Assembly: GCA_963663395.1 (NCBI GenBank)
Contig: OY760226.1
Location: forward strand, 1,240,001-1,304,000
Length of the DNA: 64,000 nucleotides
Origin: Azophilus sp963663395
GTDB lineage: Bacteria; Pseudomonadota; Gammaproteobacteria; Pseudomonadales; Azotimanducaceae
Reading direction: 5' to 3'
Part shown: positions 24,695 to 34,101 of the stretch, in pieces
Layout: the number at the start of each line of letters is the position of its first letter
How positions within the stretch are numbered: the first letter of the stretch is position 1
Notes under the pieces: generated by a model
Seen by the model: only the letters and a program-made list of their open reading frames with translations
The model's database searches: none
Told to the model about the DNA's origin: nothing
Made by a program: the position numbers and the translations under genes

Positions 24695-24724
24695 AAAAGA
24701 GCAGGCTGTGTTGCCTGCTCTTTT
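24695..24724. terminator. Strong terminator of the TonB receptor gene
   Basis: AAAAGAGCAGGC (24695-24706) pairs perfectly with GCCTGCTCTTTT (24713-24724) around a six-base loop. Read on the minus strand it is followed by four more T residues. It lies 34 bases past the receptor stop and is symmetric enough to work in both directions. Confidence 0.92.
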
Positions 24725-24757
24725 GGCGACTCTTGCGAGAGCCGTCTTCGGCCCGGT

Positions 24758-27631
24758 CTATCCGTCAAAGTCGTAGGAAACGCGCAAGCCGATGCTGCGT
24801 GGCCGGTTGGTCACCACCTTCGGCACGTACTGCAGCGTATCGACGTTCAACTGCGCCCGCTTGTCCGTGACGTTGTCCACGAACACTTCGGCACTCCAGT
24901 TGTCTCTCTCGACACCGAACGCCAGGTCCAGGAACACGTAGCTGTCCTGAACGTACCTGCCGTTCGGGCAGAAGCTCGGGGCATCGTAGGTGCCACAGTT
25001 GCCGCCGGCAAAGAGCCCGCCCTCGTGGGCGATCTTGAGCCCGGAGCCACGTCCGCCATGGCTGCGCTCGAGCGTGTCTTCAACGAAGAAGGCGCTGCCG
25101 GCGATGCCCGACTTGCTGCTGCCGGAATAGCTGATGCCGGCGCTGACATAGGCGTTGGTCTGCCCGTCGAATGCGCCGTGGAAGTCGTAGCGGGCGCGCA
25201 GGCTGCCCGAAAAGTCGGGACTGAACGGCAACTCGCTGCCCTCGGGCACGGAGATGTCCACCAATTGCGCATTGATGCGGGTGATCTCGCTGTCGATGAT
25301 GCTGATGGCGCCGGAAATCGTCAGGTTCGGCGTCGGCAGCCAGGTGAAATCGGCGTCGAGACCCATGATTTCAGCGTCTCCGACGTTCTCGATGAACACC
25401 AGGAAGGCCACGTTGGCCGGGTCGAAACGGGAGACCTGCAGGTCGGAAATCTCAGAGAAATAGGCCGTGGCGTTGAGCCGCAGGGTGTTATCGGCGAAGT
25501 CGCCCTTCATGCCCAGTTCCCAGTTGTCCATCTCGTCGGTAAGCGCGATGGCCGGCACCCGGTAACCGTCATAGACGGGCAGTCCGCGGGGATTGTTTGC
25601 AGCCTTGCCGGCGTTCCGGTTGGTGACCCCGTGCCGGAAACCCTGACCGTAAGTGGCGAACAGCATCAGGCTGTCGTTGACGCGCCAGTCCAGCGATGCC
25701 CGGATGATGACATCGGATTCGTTGAGCACGCCGTCGTCGTTCAGGTTGTCTACGTTCAACGCACCGCTTTGAATGTCTGCGTAGGCGCCTTCCGCGTCTG
25801 CGAAGTTCATTCCGCGACTGAATGTCCCGCCGCGGCACGCGCTGGTCGTGCGCACCTCCGGACGGCAATCGCCCGTACCGGCCGCCATGAGCGCCTCCAG
25901 GGTGCCAACGCCCAAGGCGCGCAGCCGTTCGGTGACGTTGTTGCCGGAAGTACGGCTGGTGGCATCGAAGCCGCCCCGGCCGACACTGGCATCGCAGCCG
26001 TCCGTGCCGTACTTGCAACCGAACGAGAAGCTGCTGGCGCCCTTGAAGTCGAAGTCCAGGTCGTACCAGCGGGCGCCGAAGCTGGCGGTCACGCTGTCCG
26101 TGAGATCGAATTCGAGGTGACCGAAAACGGCGATCTGATCGGTCTTGCGCGTATAGTCGTTGACGAAGCTGACCCGCGGGTTGAACGGATCGAGGCTGGC
26201 ATTCGTTCCTTCGCCCTGATCGGCGATCATGGCAAGGGTCGGCCAGGAGCCGTCGCCGTCGTCACGGGTGGCCGCATCCTCGAATGCCGCCGTGCCCTCG
26301 GTTTTCTGGTCGTCGTAGTACACGCCCGCGGTGACCCTGGCGCGATGTTCCTGTGGGGTGGAGATGCGGAATTCGTGCACCATGCGCTTGTTGCTGGTGG
26401 TCTCCGCGTACTGGGCCTCGGGGTCGTGGCACATGACGGGGGGGCTCGCCGTGCCGCTTCTCGCCCAGCTGCCGTCGTCGGCGTAGCCGGGGCACAGGTA
26501 GTACGTCTGGTAGCCGCCGCCGTTGGTGTAGTCGGAGTAATCGACATAGGCCTCGACATCGCGGTCGAGGTAACCCACGGCGTAGATCAGGTCGAGCATG
26601 CCCGCGCGGCCGTTGATCGTCAGGGTGCTCAGGCCGAACTCGTCTTCGGAGCTGTCCATGGTGAAGCGGTTGACGCTGCTCTTGCCGTCCAGATTGGGGT
26701 CGTAGGCGAAGACGCCGTCGGTCTCCAGGGACTGCTGGAGATGCGCGACATTGAGGCTCCAATCATCGTTGATGTCGTAGAGGAGGCTGATGCGCCCGCC
26801 GAGATAGTCGGCATCGTTGAAGTCGTCTTCGACCAGGTGGCTGTTGTCGGCGGCCTCGAAGGTGCTCGCCGGGTTGATGGGCGCCGCCGAAATGTCGTTG
26901 CGGTTGAGCAGGTCGACGCTGGGGGAGAAACCGCCGTTGGCCGGATCGTTGGGGATGTGGTCGATCCAGCCGGCCTGGTTGTCGCGATAGCCGACGACAC
27001 GCAGCGCCGCCTGGTCCGACAGGGGCACGTTGAAGAACGCTTCCTGGGAGTTGCTGACGTCGCCGCCCTTGGTGGTCATGGCGCCCACCTTGATGCCCGC
27101 CTCGAACCGCGTCGGGTCGGGCTTGTTGGAAATCAGGCGCACCGTGCCGGACTGGGAACTGGAGCCGAACAGGGTGCCCTGGGGACCGGGCAACACCTCG
27201 ATCCGGTTCAGGTCGGCGGCGTAGATATCGAGGTTGCGGCCGCCGAAGGAAACGGGCATTTCATCGAGGTACAGGGCGGTGGCGGGCGACGAGCCCTGGA
27301 TGCTGGCGATGGTGTTCTTCGACTGTTCGGTGGCCGCGCCGCGGATGTAGATCTCGCTCTGGCCGGGGCCCACGCCCATCATCACCACGTTGGGCAGGTG
27401 TTTTATGTAGTCGTCGAAATTGCTGATTCTCAGTTCATCGAGCGCATCGCCCTGCAGGGCCGAGACGGATACGGCGATGTCCTGGGTGGATTCGGCCCGC
27501 TTGGTGGCCGTGACGATGACCTCTTCGATGCCCCGGGCCTCATCTTCGGCGACCGCGACGCCGGTAGCGCCGGTAGCGGCCGTGGCCAGGGCGGCGGAGA
27601 TGGCAAGGCTGAGTTTCTTACGTTCCCACAT
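24758..27631 (-). CDS. TonB-dependent receptor
   Basis: A 957-residue outer-membrane receptor from the ATG at 27631. This start has an excellent GAGGGGAA ribosome-binding site and begins a signal peptide (MWERKKLSLAISAALATAA); a TTG 13 codons upstream is unlikely. The TonB-box region EEVIVTATKRAES is followed by a plug domain (IYIRGAATEQSKN, LDEMPVSFGGRNLD, RIEVLPGPQGTLFGSSSQSG) and a long beta-barrel ending RSIGLRVSYDFDG. It would import a ligand that cannot cross porins, powered by TonB-ExbBD. The ligand is not evident; the plug type is the broad family found in sphingomonads and marine gammaproteobacteria. Confidence 0.92.
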   Translation of the reverse strand: MWERKKLSLAISAALATAATGATGVAVAEDEARGIEEVIVTATKRAESTQDIAVSVSALQGDALDELRISNFDDYIKHLPNVVMMGVGPGQSEIYIRGAATEQSKNTIASIQGSSPATALYLDEMPVSFGGRNLDIYAADLNRIEVLPGPQGTLFGSSSQSGTVRLISNKPDPTRFEAGIKVGAMTTKGGDVSNSQEAFFNVPLSDQAALRVVGYRDNQAGWIDHIPNDPANGGFSPSVDLLNRNDISAAPINPASTFEAADNSHLVEDDFNDADYLGGRISLLYDINDDWSLNVAHLQQSLETDGVFAYDPNLDGKSSVNRFTMDSSEDEFGLSTLTINGRAGMLDLIYAVGYLDRDVEAYVDYSDYTNGGGYQTYYLCPGYADDGSWARSGTASPPVMCHDPEAQYAETTSNKRMVHEFRISTPQEHRARVTAGVYYDDQKTEGTAAFEDAATRDDGDGSWPTLAMIADQGEGTNASLDPFNPRVSFVNDYTRKTDQIAVFGHLEFDLTDSVTASFGARWYDLDFDFKGASSFSFGCKYGTDGCDASVGRGGFDATSRTSGNNVTERLRALGVGTLEALMAAGTGDCRPEVRTTSACRGGTFSRGMNFADAEGAYADIQSGALNVDNLNDDGVLNESDVIIRASLDWRVNDSLMLFATYGQGFRHGVTNRNAGKAANNPRGLPVYDGYRVPAIALTDEMDNWELGMKGDFADNTLRLNATAYFSEISDLQVSRFDPANVAFLVFIENVGDAEIMGLDADFTWLPTPNLTISGAISIIDSEITRINAQLVDISVPEGSELPFSPDFSGSLRARYDFHGAFDGQTNAYVSAGISYSGSSKSGIAGSAFFVEDTLERSHGGRGSGLKIAHEGGLFAGGNCGTYDAPSFCPNGRYVQDSYVFLDLAFGVERDNWSAEVFVDNVTDKRAQLNVDTLQYVPKVVTNRPRSIGLRVSYDFDG

Positions 27632-27878
27632 GACAAATTCCCCTCGAATTGACATATCTCGCTCAGTCAACAGTATAAGTCAGATCGATTCGCATCGGCG
27701 GGCCAATATCCGTCGTGTTTGCCAATATGCGACATGCAACGAACTATTCTCGACATTGAAAAATCGCTCGGATTGCGGCTTCCGACCGTATCGCCAAGCA
27801 TCGGTTTTTTCGCGCTTAACCGCCACTCGCTCAGCGTGTACCCGGCGGCGTTGACCGCGACGAACCACGGAGAGCGCC

Positions 27879-30293
27879 ATGGATAGTCAAGCCCGCATCG
27901 TGATCGTCGGCGGTGGCATCATGGGGGCCGGGTTGCTCTACCACCTGGCCGAAGAAGGGTGCCGGGACGCTCTCCTGATCGAAAAAGGGGAGCTCACCTC
28001 AGGGTCCACCTGGCATGCGGCGGGCCAGTGCCCGAGCCTGGTCGGCAACTACAATCTCGCCAAAATCCACGACTACAGCATTTCGCTCTACAAGCGTCTC
28101 GAGGACATCACCGGCCAGTTCGTGAGCTGGCACACCTCGGGCAGCGTCCGGTTTGCCCTGACGCAAGCGGACCTCGACTGGTTCGAGTACGTGCGCGGCA
28201 TTGCGCAGAGCGTGGGCTTCCGCATGGAAATCATCGATGTCGACAAGATCCGGCAACTCAACCCGTTCGTAACCACCGACGGCGTGCTCGCCGGCGCCTG
28301 GACGCCCGACGACGGTCACGCCGACCCGGCGGGCCTGTGCAATGCCATGGCGCGGGGCGCGCGGGACATGGGCGCGCGTATCGTGCGCAACAACCGGGTC
28401 ACCGCCATCAACGCGTTGCCAACCGGAGAGTGGGAAGTGGTCACCGAACAGGGCCGGGTCGTTGCGGAGCATGTCGTCAACGCAGCCGGTTGCTATGCCC
28501 GGCAGGTGGCGCGGATGGTGGGTGCGGACGCACCGATCTGCAACATTCAGCATCACTACCTGGTTTCCGGGCCCGTCCCCGAATTCGCAGGCCGCGACGC
28601 CGAGATACCCGTCATGCGCGACCCCTGGGCGTCGGCCTACCTGCGCCAGGAACAGCGCTCGGGCCTGATCGGCATCTATGAGCACGACAACCTGGCGGAA
28701 GCCTGGCCGCCCGGAGGGCTGCCGGACTGGGAGTCCGACAGCGAACTCTTCACCGACAATCTCGAGCGGCTGATGCCCTGGCTCGAGCGCGCCATGGAGC
28801 GCATGCCGATCTTCGAGCCCGCCGGCATCCGGCGCATCGTCAACGGCGCAATCCCCCACTGTGCGGACGGTCCGCCGTTACTGGGCCCGGTCGGGGGTCT
28901 CAGGAATTTCTGGTTCTGCTGCGGTTCGTCGTTCGGAATCGCCCAGGGCGCCGGTTGCGGCAAGTATCTCGCCCAATGGATGCTGCATGGCGATGCGGAG
29001 ATCAACATGACCGGCTTCGACCCGCGCCGCTTCGGCGCCTTCGCCGACGAGGGCTACATGAAGGCCAAGGGCCGGCAGGATTACGGCATGACCTACTTCA
29101 CGCCGCTGCCGGGCGAGGAGTTGCCGGCTGCACGCCGCAACCGGGTCAGCCCCCTGTATGAAAAGCTGCTGGACAGGGGCTGCATCTACACCGAGACGTT
29201 TGGTTGGGAGCGGCCCAAGTGGTTCTCGCCCGACGGGCGCGAGGAAGAGTTTGGCTTCAGACACAATAACGTGTTCGAAGTCGTGCGCGACGAGTGCCTT
29301 GCGGTTCGTGAACGCGCGGGGGTCCTCGATCTTTCCGGCTTTGCCAAGTACGACGTCACCGGCCCCGATGCCGGCACTTTCCTCAATCGGATCTGCGCGA
29401 ACCGCATGCCATCAAACGGCGGCATCGTGCTCGCGCACCACCTGTCCGAGCGCGGCCGCATCGGCGGCGAACTGACGGTTACGCACCTGGCGGACGACCG
29501 TTTCTACGTGCTGTCGGCAGCGGGCGCCGAAGTACGCGATCTCGACCGGTTGTTGCAGGCGGGACATCCGGACGAGCGCGTTCAGGTGGCCAATGTCACC
29601 GACGAACGGGGCGTACTGGTACTCGCGGGTCCCCGCTCGCGGGACATACTCGCCCGGCTCACCGACACGCCCCTCGACAGCGCCTCGTTCCGCTGGCTTA
29701 GCGGCAGGGAGATCGTGCTCGCCGGAAAGCCCGTGCGGGCTCTGCGGGTCAACTACGTGGGCGAGTTGGGTTGGGAACTGCATCCGGCCATGAACGACTT
29801 GGAGGCGCTGTACGATGCCCTGCGGGAAGCAGGCGCGGAATTCGGGCTCGCCGATTTCGGGCTGTACGCGGTCAACAGCCTGAGAATGGAGAAGGCCTAC
29901 CGCAGCTGGGGGGCGGAACTGACCAACGAGGTGAGCATGATCGACGCCACCATGGATCGCTTCATCAAGTTCGAAAAGAATGACTTCGTCGGCCGGCAGG
30001 CAACCCTGGAGCAGGAAGATCGCACGCTGCAACTAATCTATTTCGAGGTCGATGCGCACGATTCCGATGTGCGCGGCGGCGAGCCGGTATTCGATGGCGA
30101 ACGGTACGCTGGTGTCACCACGTCCGGCGCATACGGCCATGTCGTACAGAAGAGCCTGGGTTTCGGATACGTGCATCCCCGTCTCGCCGAGCCGGGCAGT
30201 GAACTGCAAGTCGGCCTCCTCGGCGAGCGCCGCCGCGCGAGGATTCTCGGTGAACCGGCATACGATCCCACCAACAAACGCCTGCGGGCCTAG
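27879..30293 (+). CDS. FAD-dependent N-methyl dehydrogenase with GcvT domain (dimethylglycine/sarcosine dehydrogenase type)
   Basis: An 804-residue two-domain enzyme. The N-terminal FAD domain starts VIVGGGIMGAGLLYHLAEEG and carries the covalent-flavin histidine in TSGSTWHAAGQ. The C-terminal half (from about residue 430) is a GcvT-like tetrahydrofolate domain with DLSGFAKYDVTGPDA, YVGELGWELHPAMND and SLRMEKAYRSWGAEL. Such enzymes oxidatively remove an N-methyl group from dimethylglycine, sarcosine or related amines and pass it to tetrahydrofolate. Preceded by GGAGAG at the start. A paralogue follows at 30417. Substrate uncertain between dimethylglycine, sarcosine and other methylated amines. 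Confidence 0.88.
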   Translation: MDSQARIVIVGGGIMGAGLLYHLAEEGCRDALLIEKGELTSGSTWHAAGQCPSLVGNYNLAKIHDYSISLYKRLEDITGQFVSWHTSGSVRFALTQADLDWFEYVRGIAQSVGFRMEIIDVDKIRQLNPFVTTDGVLAGAWTPDDGHADPAGLCNAMARGARDMGARIVRNNRVTAINALPTGEWEVVTEQGRVVAEHVVNAAGCYARQVARMVGADAPICNIQHHYLVSGPVPEFAGRDAEIPVMRDPWASAYLRQEQRSGLIGIYEHDNLAEAWPPGGLPDWESDSELFTDNLERLMPWLERAMERMPIFEPAGIRRIVNGAIPHCADGPPLLGPVGGLRNFWFCCGSSFGIAQGAGCGKYLAQWMLHGDAEINMTGFDPRRFGAFADEGYMKAKGRQDYGMTYFTPLPGEELPAARRNRVSPLYEKLLDRGCIYTETFGWERPKWFSPDGREEEFGFRHNNVFEVVRDECLAVRERAGVLDLSGFAKYDVTGPDAGTFLNRICANRMPSNGGIVLAHHLSERGRIGGELTVTHLADDRFYVLSAAGAEVRDLDRLLQAGHPDERVQVANVTDERGVLVLAGPRSRDILARLTDTPLDSASFRWLSGREIVLAGKPVRALRVNYVGELGWELHPAMNDLEALYDALREAGAEFGLADFGLYAVNSLRMEKAYRSWGAELTNEVSMIDATMDRFIKFEKNDFVGRQATLEQEDRTLQLIYFEVDAHDSDVRGGEPVFDGERYAGVTTSGAYGHVVQKSLGFGYVHPRLAEPGSELQVGLLGERRRARILGEPAYDPTNKRLRA

Positions 30294-30416
30294 CGGCGCG
30301 CAAGAGCGATGTCGTGAAATGTTGCATGAAAGTTTCCGCCCCGGCGCGCCGAGACGCCAACGTGCAGGGAGCAACGCCGGAATCCCGGGAAAGAGCTGGC
30401 ATGCGGGATATTTGAA

Positions 30417-32873
30417 TTGGAATCCAGGACACCTGAATTGCCGCGCCGCGCGGGTGTGATCGTCATTGGCGGTGGCGTGATCGGCTGCTCGATCGCCTAT
30501 CACCTCGCGCGCTCGGGGCAATCCGACGTGCTGCTGCTCGAGCGCCGGCAGATCACCTCCGGCACCACCTGGCATGCGGCCGGCCTGATCGGGCAACTGC
30601 GTCCTTCGATCAACATGACGAACCTGGCCCGGTATACCCGGGAGCTGTATGACCGGCTGGAGGGCGAAACCGGGCAGGCAACGGGTTACCGACGGTGCGG
30701 GTCCTTCTCCATCGCGACCGACCCGGAGCGTTTCGAGGAACTCAAGCGCAGCGCCTCCATGGCCAGGGTGTTCGGGCTGCAGGTCGATGTGGTCACGCCG
30801 GAGTCGATAAAGGAACGCATACCGCTGCTCAACACCAGCGACGTGCTCGGCGGCATACACATCCCTACCGACGGTTATGCCAACGCCGTGGACATAACGC
30901 AGGCGCTGGCCAAGGGCGCCCGCGCCGCCGGCGCCCGGATTGTCGAGAATGTACCGGTGGCCGCGATTCGAACCGCCGAGGGCCGCCTGACCGGCGTCAC
31001 CACGGAACAGGGAGAGGTAGATGCAGACTGCATCGTGATCTGCACCGGCATGTGGACCCGCGACCTGGCCGCCTCCATCGGCGTCAACGTGCCGCTGCAT
31101 GCCTGCGAGCACTACTACGCCCTGTTCGAATCCGTCGAGGGGCTGGATGCGAGCCTTCCCGTCGTACGGGACTACGATGCCTGCACTTACTACAAGTACG
31201 ATGCGGGCAAGCTGCTCGTCGGCGCCTTCGAGCCCAACGCCCGCCCCTGGGGCGCGGACGGTATCCCGGAGGACTTCTCCTTCGATGAGATCGCCGGCAG
31301 TTTCGACCACTTCGAGCCCATACTGCACGGCGCCATGACGCGCATGCCGGCACTGGAGCGGGCCGGTATCCAGAAGTTCTTCTGCGGACCGGAGAGTTTC
31401 ACCCCGGACGTCCGTTACCACATCGGGCAGGCGCCGGAGTACGCCAACTGCTTCGTCGCGGCCGGCCTGAATTCCATCGGCCTGCAATCCGCCGGCGGCA
31501 TCGGCAAGGTCGTCTCCGAATGGATTCGCGACGGTCATCCACCTGCGGACCTCTGGGAAGTGGATGTGCGTCGCAACATGCCCTTCCAGCGCAACCGCAA
31601 GTACCTGCGCGAACGGGTTTCCGAGAGCCTGGGCCTCCTCTATGCCACCCACTTTCCCTACCGCCAGTTCGAGACCGCCCGGGGCGTGCGCCGGTCGCCG
31701 CTGCACGACCGCCTGTGCGCAGCCGGCGCCTGTCACGGCGAGCTGGCCGGATGGGAGCGGCCGAACTGGTACGCCCGAGGGGGTATGCCGGCCAGCTACG
31801 AGTACAGCTACGGGCGCCAGAACTGGTTCGAATGCGCCGCCGCGGAACACCGGGCGGTGCGAGAAAACGTCGGTCTTTTCGATCAGTCGTCGTTCGCCAA
31901 GTTCCGCCTGGAAGGCCGGGATGCGGTTACGGTGCTCAACCGGGTCTGCGCCAACGACATCAACGTACGGCTGGGCCGCCTGGTCTATACGCAGTGGCTG
32001 AACGAGCGCGGCGGCATCGAGGCGGACCTCACCGTCACACGCCTCTCGGAAAACAGCTTCCTGGTCGTGACCGCTGCCGCGACCGAGGTGAAGGACTTTC
32101 ACTGGCTCAAGGCGCACGTCCCGGGAGATGCGCATTGCGTACTCACCAATGTGACCTCGGGGATGGGTGTGATTTCCCTGATGGGGCCGCGGTCCCGGGA
32201 ACTGCTGCAATCGCTGACGTCGGCGGACCTTTCAAACGAGGCGTTCCGCTTCGCGACCAGCCGGGAGATCGAGCTGGGATACGGGCTGGTCAGGGCATCG
32301 CGCATCACCTATGTGGGAGAACTCGGTTGGGAACTCTACATACCGGCCGAGTTCACGGTGGGCGTATACGAACAGATTCTCGACGCCAGCGAATCGTTTG
32401 GCCTGGTGCATGCCGGCTACCACGCCCTCGACTCGCTCCGCATCGAGAAGGCTTACCGCCACTGGGGCCACGACATCACCGACGAGGACTCACCGCTTGA
32501 AGCGGGCCTGGGATTCGCACTCAAGTTCGACAAGCCCGGCGGCTTCATCGGCCGCGAGGCACTGCTCAGGCAGAAGGAACGCGGTATTCCCAGGCGCCTC
32601 CTGCAGTTCAGGCTCTGCGACCCGGAGCCGCTGCTCTATCACAACGAGCCGATCTGGTATCGGGACGAGATCGTGGGTTACATCAGGTCCGGCAATTATG
32701 GCCACAGCCTGGGCGGGAGCATCGGCCTCGGCTATGTGGACAGGTCACGAGCGGGCGACCTTTCGGGGGCAGGCGCGGGTACTTGCGAGATCGAGGTGGC
32801 AGGGATGCGCGTTCCGGCCGAGGCATCGTTGCGACCAATGTACGATCCGGACAATAGCCGTATCCGCTGCTGA
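30417..32873 (+). CDS. FAD-dependent N-methyl dehydrogenase with GcvT domain (second copy)
   Basis: An 818-residue relative of the preceding gene with the same layout: FAD domain (VIVIGGGVIGCSIAYHLA, flavin-linking TSGTTWHAAGLIG) and GcvT-like domain (DQSSFAKFRLEGRDA, YVGELGWELYIPAEF, SLRIEKAYRHWGHDI). The two proteins differ throughout, so they probably act on different substrates, plausibly dimethylglycine then sarcosine. The start is taken as TTG at 30417 after a purine-rich GCGGGATA stretch. The 123-base gap to the previous gene has no terminator, so both may be one transcript. Confidence 0.87.
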   Translation: MESRTPELPRRAGVIVIGGGVIGCSIAYHLARSGQSDVLLLERRQITSGTTWHAAGLIGQLRPSINMTNLARYTRELYDRLEGETGQATGYRRCGSFSIATDPERFEELKRSASMARVFGLQVDVVTPESIKERIPLLNTSDVLGGIHIPTDGYANAVDITQALAKGARAAGARIVENVPVAAIRTAEGRLTGVTTEQGEVDADCIVICTGMWTRDLAASIGVNVPLHACEHYYALFESVEGLDASLPVVRDYDACTYYKYDAGKLLVGAFEPNARPWGADGIPEDFSFDEIAGSFDHFEPILHGAMTRMPALERAGIQKFFCGPESFTPDVRYHIGQAPEYANCFVAAGLNSIGLQSAGGIGKVVSEWIRDGHPPADLWEVDVRRNMPFQRNRKYLRERVSESLGLLYATHFPYRQFETARGVRRSPLHDRLCAAGACHGELAGWERPNWYARGGMPASYEYSYGRQNWFECAAAEHRAVRENVGLFDQSSFAKFRLEGRDAVTVLNRVCANDINVRLGRLVYTQWLNERGGIEADLTVTRLSENSFLVVTAAATEVKDFHWLKAHVPGDAHCVLTNVTSGMGVISLMGPRSRELLQSLTSADLSNEAFRFATSREIELGYGLVRASRITYVGELGWELYIPAEFTVGVYEQILDASESFGLVHAGYHALDSLRIEKAYRHWGHDITDEDSPLEAGLGFALKFDKPGGFIGREALLRQKERGIPRRLLQFRLCDPEPLLYHNEPIWYRDEIVGYIRSGNYGHSLGGSIGLGYVDRSRAGDLSGAGAGTCEIEVAGMRVPAEASLRPMYDPDNSRIRC

Positions 32874-32890
32874 CCCACCCCTGGGATTGG

Positions 32891-33316
32891 TCAGGCCGCC
32901 TGGTTGCGGGTGATGGCTTCGCGCAAGCCCTCCAACAGGCCCTCCAAGTGAGCCATTCGCTCACGGAGGTCACCTTGCCCGCTGTCTATGCGGGCGAGCC
33001 GCTCGTGCTGTTCCTGCTTGTCGCGATCCGTGCGCTGGTTCAGTTCTTGTGTGTCGCGATTCATGCGCTCGTTCAGTTCCTGCTTGTGGCGGTCCATGCG
33101 CTCGCTCAGTTCCTGCTTGTCGTGATCCATGCGCTCGCTCAGTTCCTGCTTGTCGCGATCCATGCGCTGGATCAGTACTGTAGTCTCGCGATCCATGCGC
33201 TCGTCGAGTTGATTCACAAGGGTAGTCAGGTCCAGCCGCAGGCGGCGCACGCTGTTCAGGGTGAGGCCCGCAATAGCGATACCCACGCTGAGGATTGTCC
33301 AGATTTCCGGAGACAT
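32891..33316 (-). CDS. Membrane-anchored hendecad coiled-coil protein
   Basis: A 141-residue protein. Residues 5-22 are a hydrophobic helix (IWTILSVGIAIAGLTL), a likely membrane anchor. Residues about 50-105 are five imperfect 11-residue repeats of the pattern RMDRDKQELSE, the 3-4-4 spacing of a hendecad coiled coil. A C-terminal helix ends LEGLLEGLREAITRNQ. At DNA level it is a 33-bp tandem repeat. It resembles small bacterial coiled-coil proteins of unknown role. It lies between the demethylase and methyltransferase genes, convergent with the former. The antisense reading of the same repeats is a spurious leucine-rich frame. Confidence 0.8.
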   Translation of the reverse strand: MSPEIWTILSVGIAIAGLTLNSVRRLRLDLTTLVNQLDERMDRETTVLIQRMDRDKQELSERMDHDKQELSERMDRHKQELNERMNRDTQELNQRTDRDKQEQHERLARIDSGQGDLRERMAHLEGLLEGLREAITRNQAA

Positions 33317-33375
33317 GGCGTTGAGTCTACACGCTATGCGAGGGCTCGTGACTCAGCCTTTTGCTTACTCTTGTG

Positions 33376-34095
33376 TCAGCCTTCGGCCATGCGCTTTTCG
33401 GCGATCAGCGCCGTGGCGGTCTCCACCGCGACGGCCGCATCCCGGCAGTAGGCATCGGCGCCGACCGCCTCGCCGAACTCCTCGTTCAGCGGCGCGCCGC
33501 CGACCAGTACGATCAACTCGTCGCGAATGCCCTTTTCCACCAGCGTGTCGATGACAACTTTCATGTAAGGCATGGTGGTGGTGAGCAGGGCCGACATGCC
33601 GAGAATGTCCGGCTTGTGCTCGGCGATGGCCTCCAGGAAATTTTCCACCGGGTTGTTGATGCCGATGTTGATCACCTCGAACCCGGCGCCTTCCATCATC
33701 ATGCTCACCAGGTTCTTGCCGATGTCGTGGATGTCGCCCTTCACGGTGCCGATCACCATCTTGCCGACCGGCTTGGCGCCGGTTTCCGCGAGCAGCGGGC
33801 GCAGCACCGCCATGCCGCCCTTCATGGCGTTGGCGGCCAGCAAGACTTCGGGCACGAACAGGATGCCGTCGCGGAAATCGATGCCGACGATGGTCATGCC
33901 GTCGACCAGCGCGGTCTGCAGAACCTTCTCGGCCGACCAGCCGCGCTCCAGCAGGATCTCGGTGCCTTCGACGATCTCTTCCTTCAGGCCGTCGTACAGG
34001 TCGTCGTGCATCTGCTCGACCAGTTCATCGTCCGGGAGGGCGGCGAGATCGATGTCGTCGTCGAAATCCTGGTTGTCGGGAACGACTTCAGTCAT
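33376..34095 (-). CDS. Corrinoid protein of a methyltransferase system (MttC/MtgC type)
   Basis: A 239-residue cobalamin-binding protein. Residues about 25-105 are the helical cap domain. The B12-binding Rossmann domain holds the ligand motif DIHDIGKN with His123 as lower axial ligand, followed by NLVSMMMEGAGFEVINIG and the ALLTTTM and GGAPLNEEF loops. It shuttles methyl groups from the substrate-specific methyltransferase encoded 6 bases upstream to a second methyltransferase. That second enzyme (methylcobalamin:tetrahydrofolate) and a RamA-type reactivase are not seen in the window. The first 22 residues are an acidic extension. Confidence 0.92.
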   Translation of the reverse strand: MTEVVPDNQDFDDDIDLAALPDDELVEQMHDDLYDGLKEEIVEGTEILLERGWSAEKVLQTALVDGMTIVGIDFRDGILFVPEVLLAANAMKGGMAVLRPLLAETGAKPVGKMVIGTVKGDIHDIGKNLVSMMMEGAGFEVINIGINNPVENFLEAIAEHKPDILGMSALLTTTMPYMKVVIDTLVEKGIRDELIVLVGGAPLNEEFGEAVGADAYCRDAAVAVETATALIAEKRMAEG

Positions 34096-34101
34096 GGGTG
34101 C

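Noticed and set aside
22530..24776. 748-residue open frame antisense to the second TPR-sulfotransferase
   Set aside because: The opposite strand encodes a clear two-domain enzyme; the antisense product has no recognisable domain.
24641..27652. 1003-residue open frame antisense to the first TonB receptor
   Set aside because: Shadow of a well-supported receptor with signal peptide, plug and barrel.
32948..33451. Leucine-rich repeated hydrophobic protein on the plus strand
   Set aside because: It is the reverse reading of the 33-bp repeats of the coiled-coil gene; its apparent membrane repeats are produced by the antisense of charged codons.
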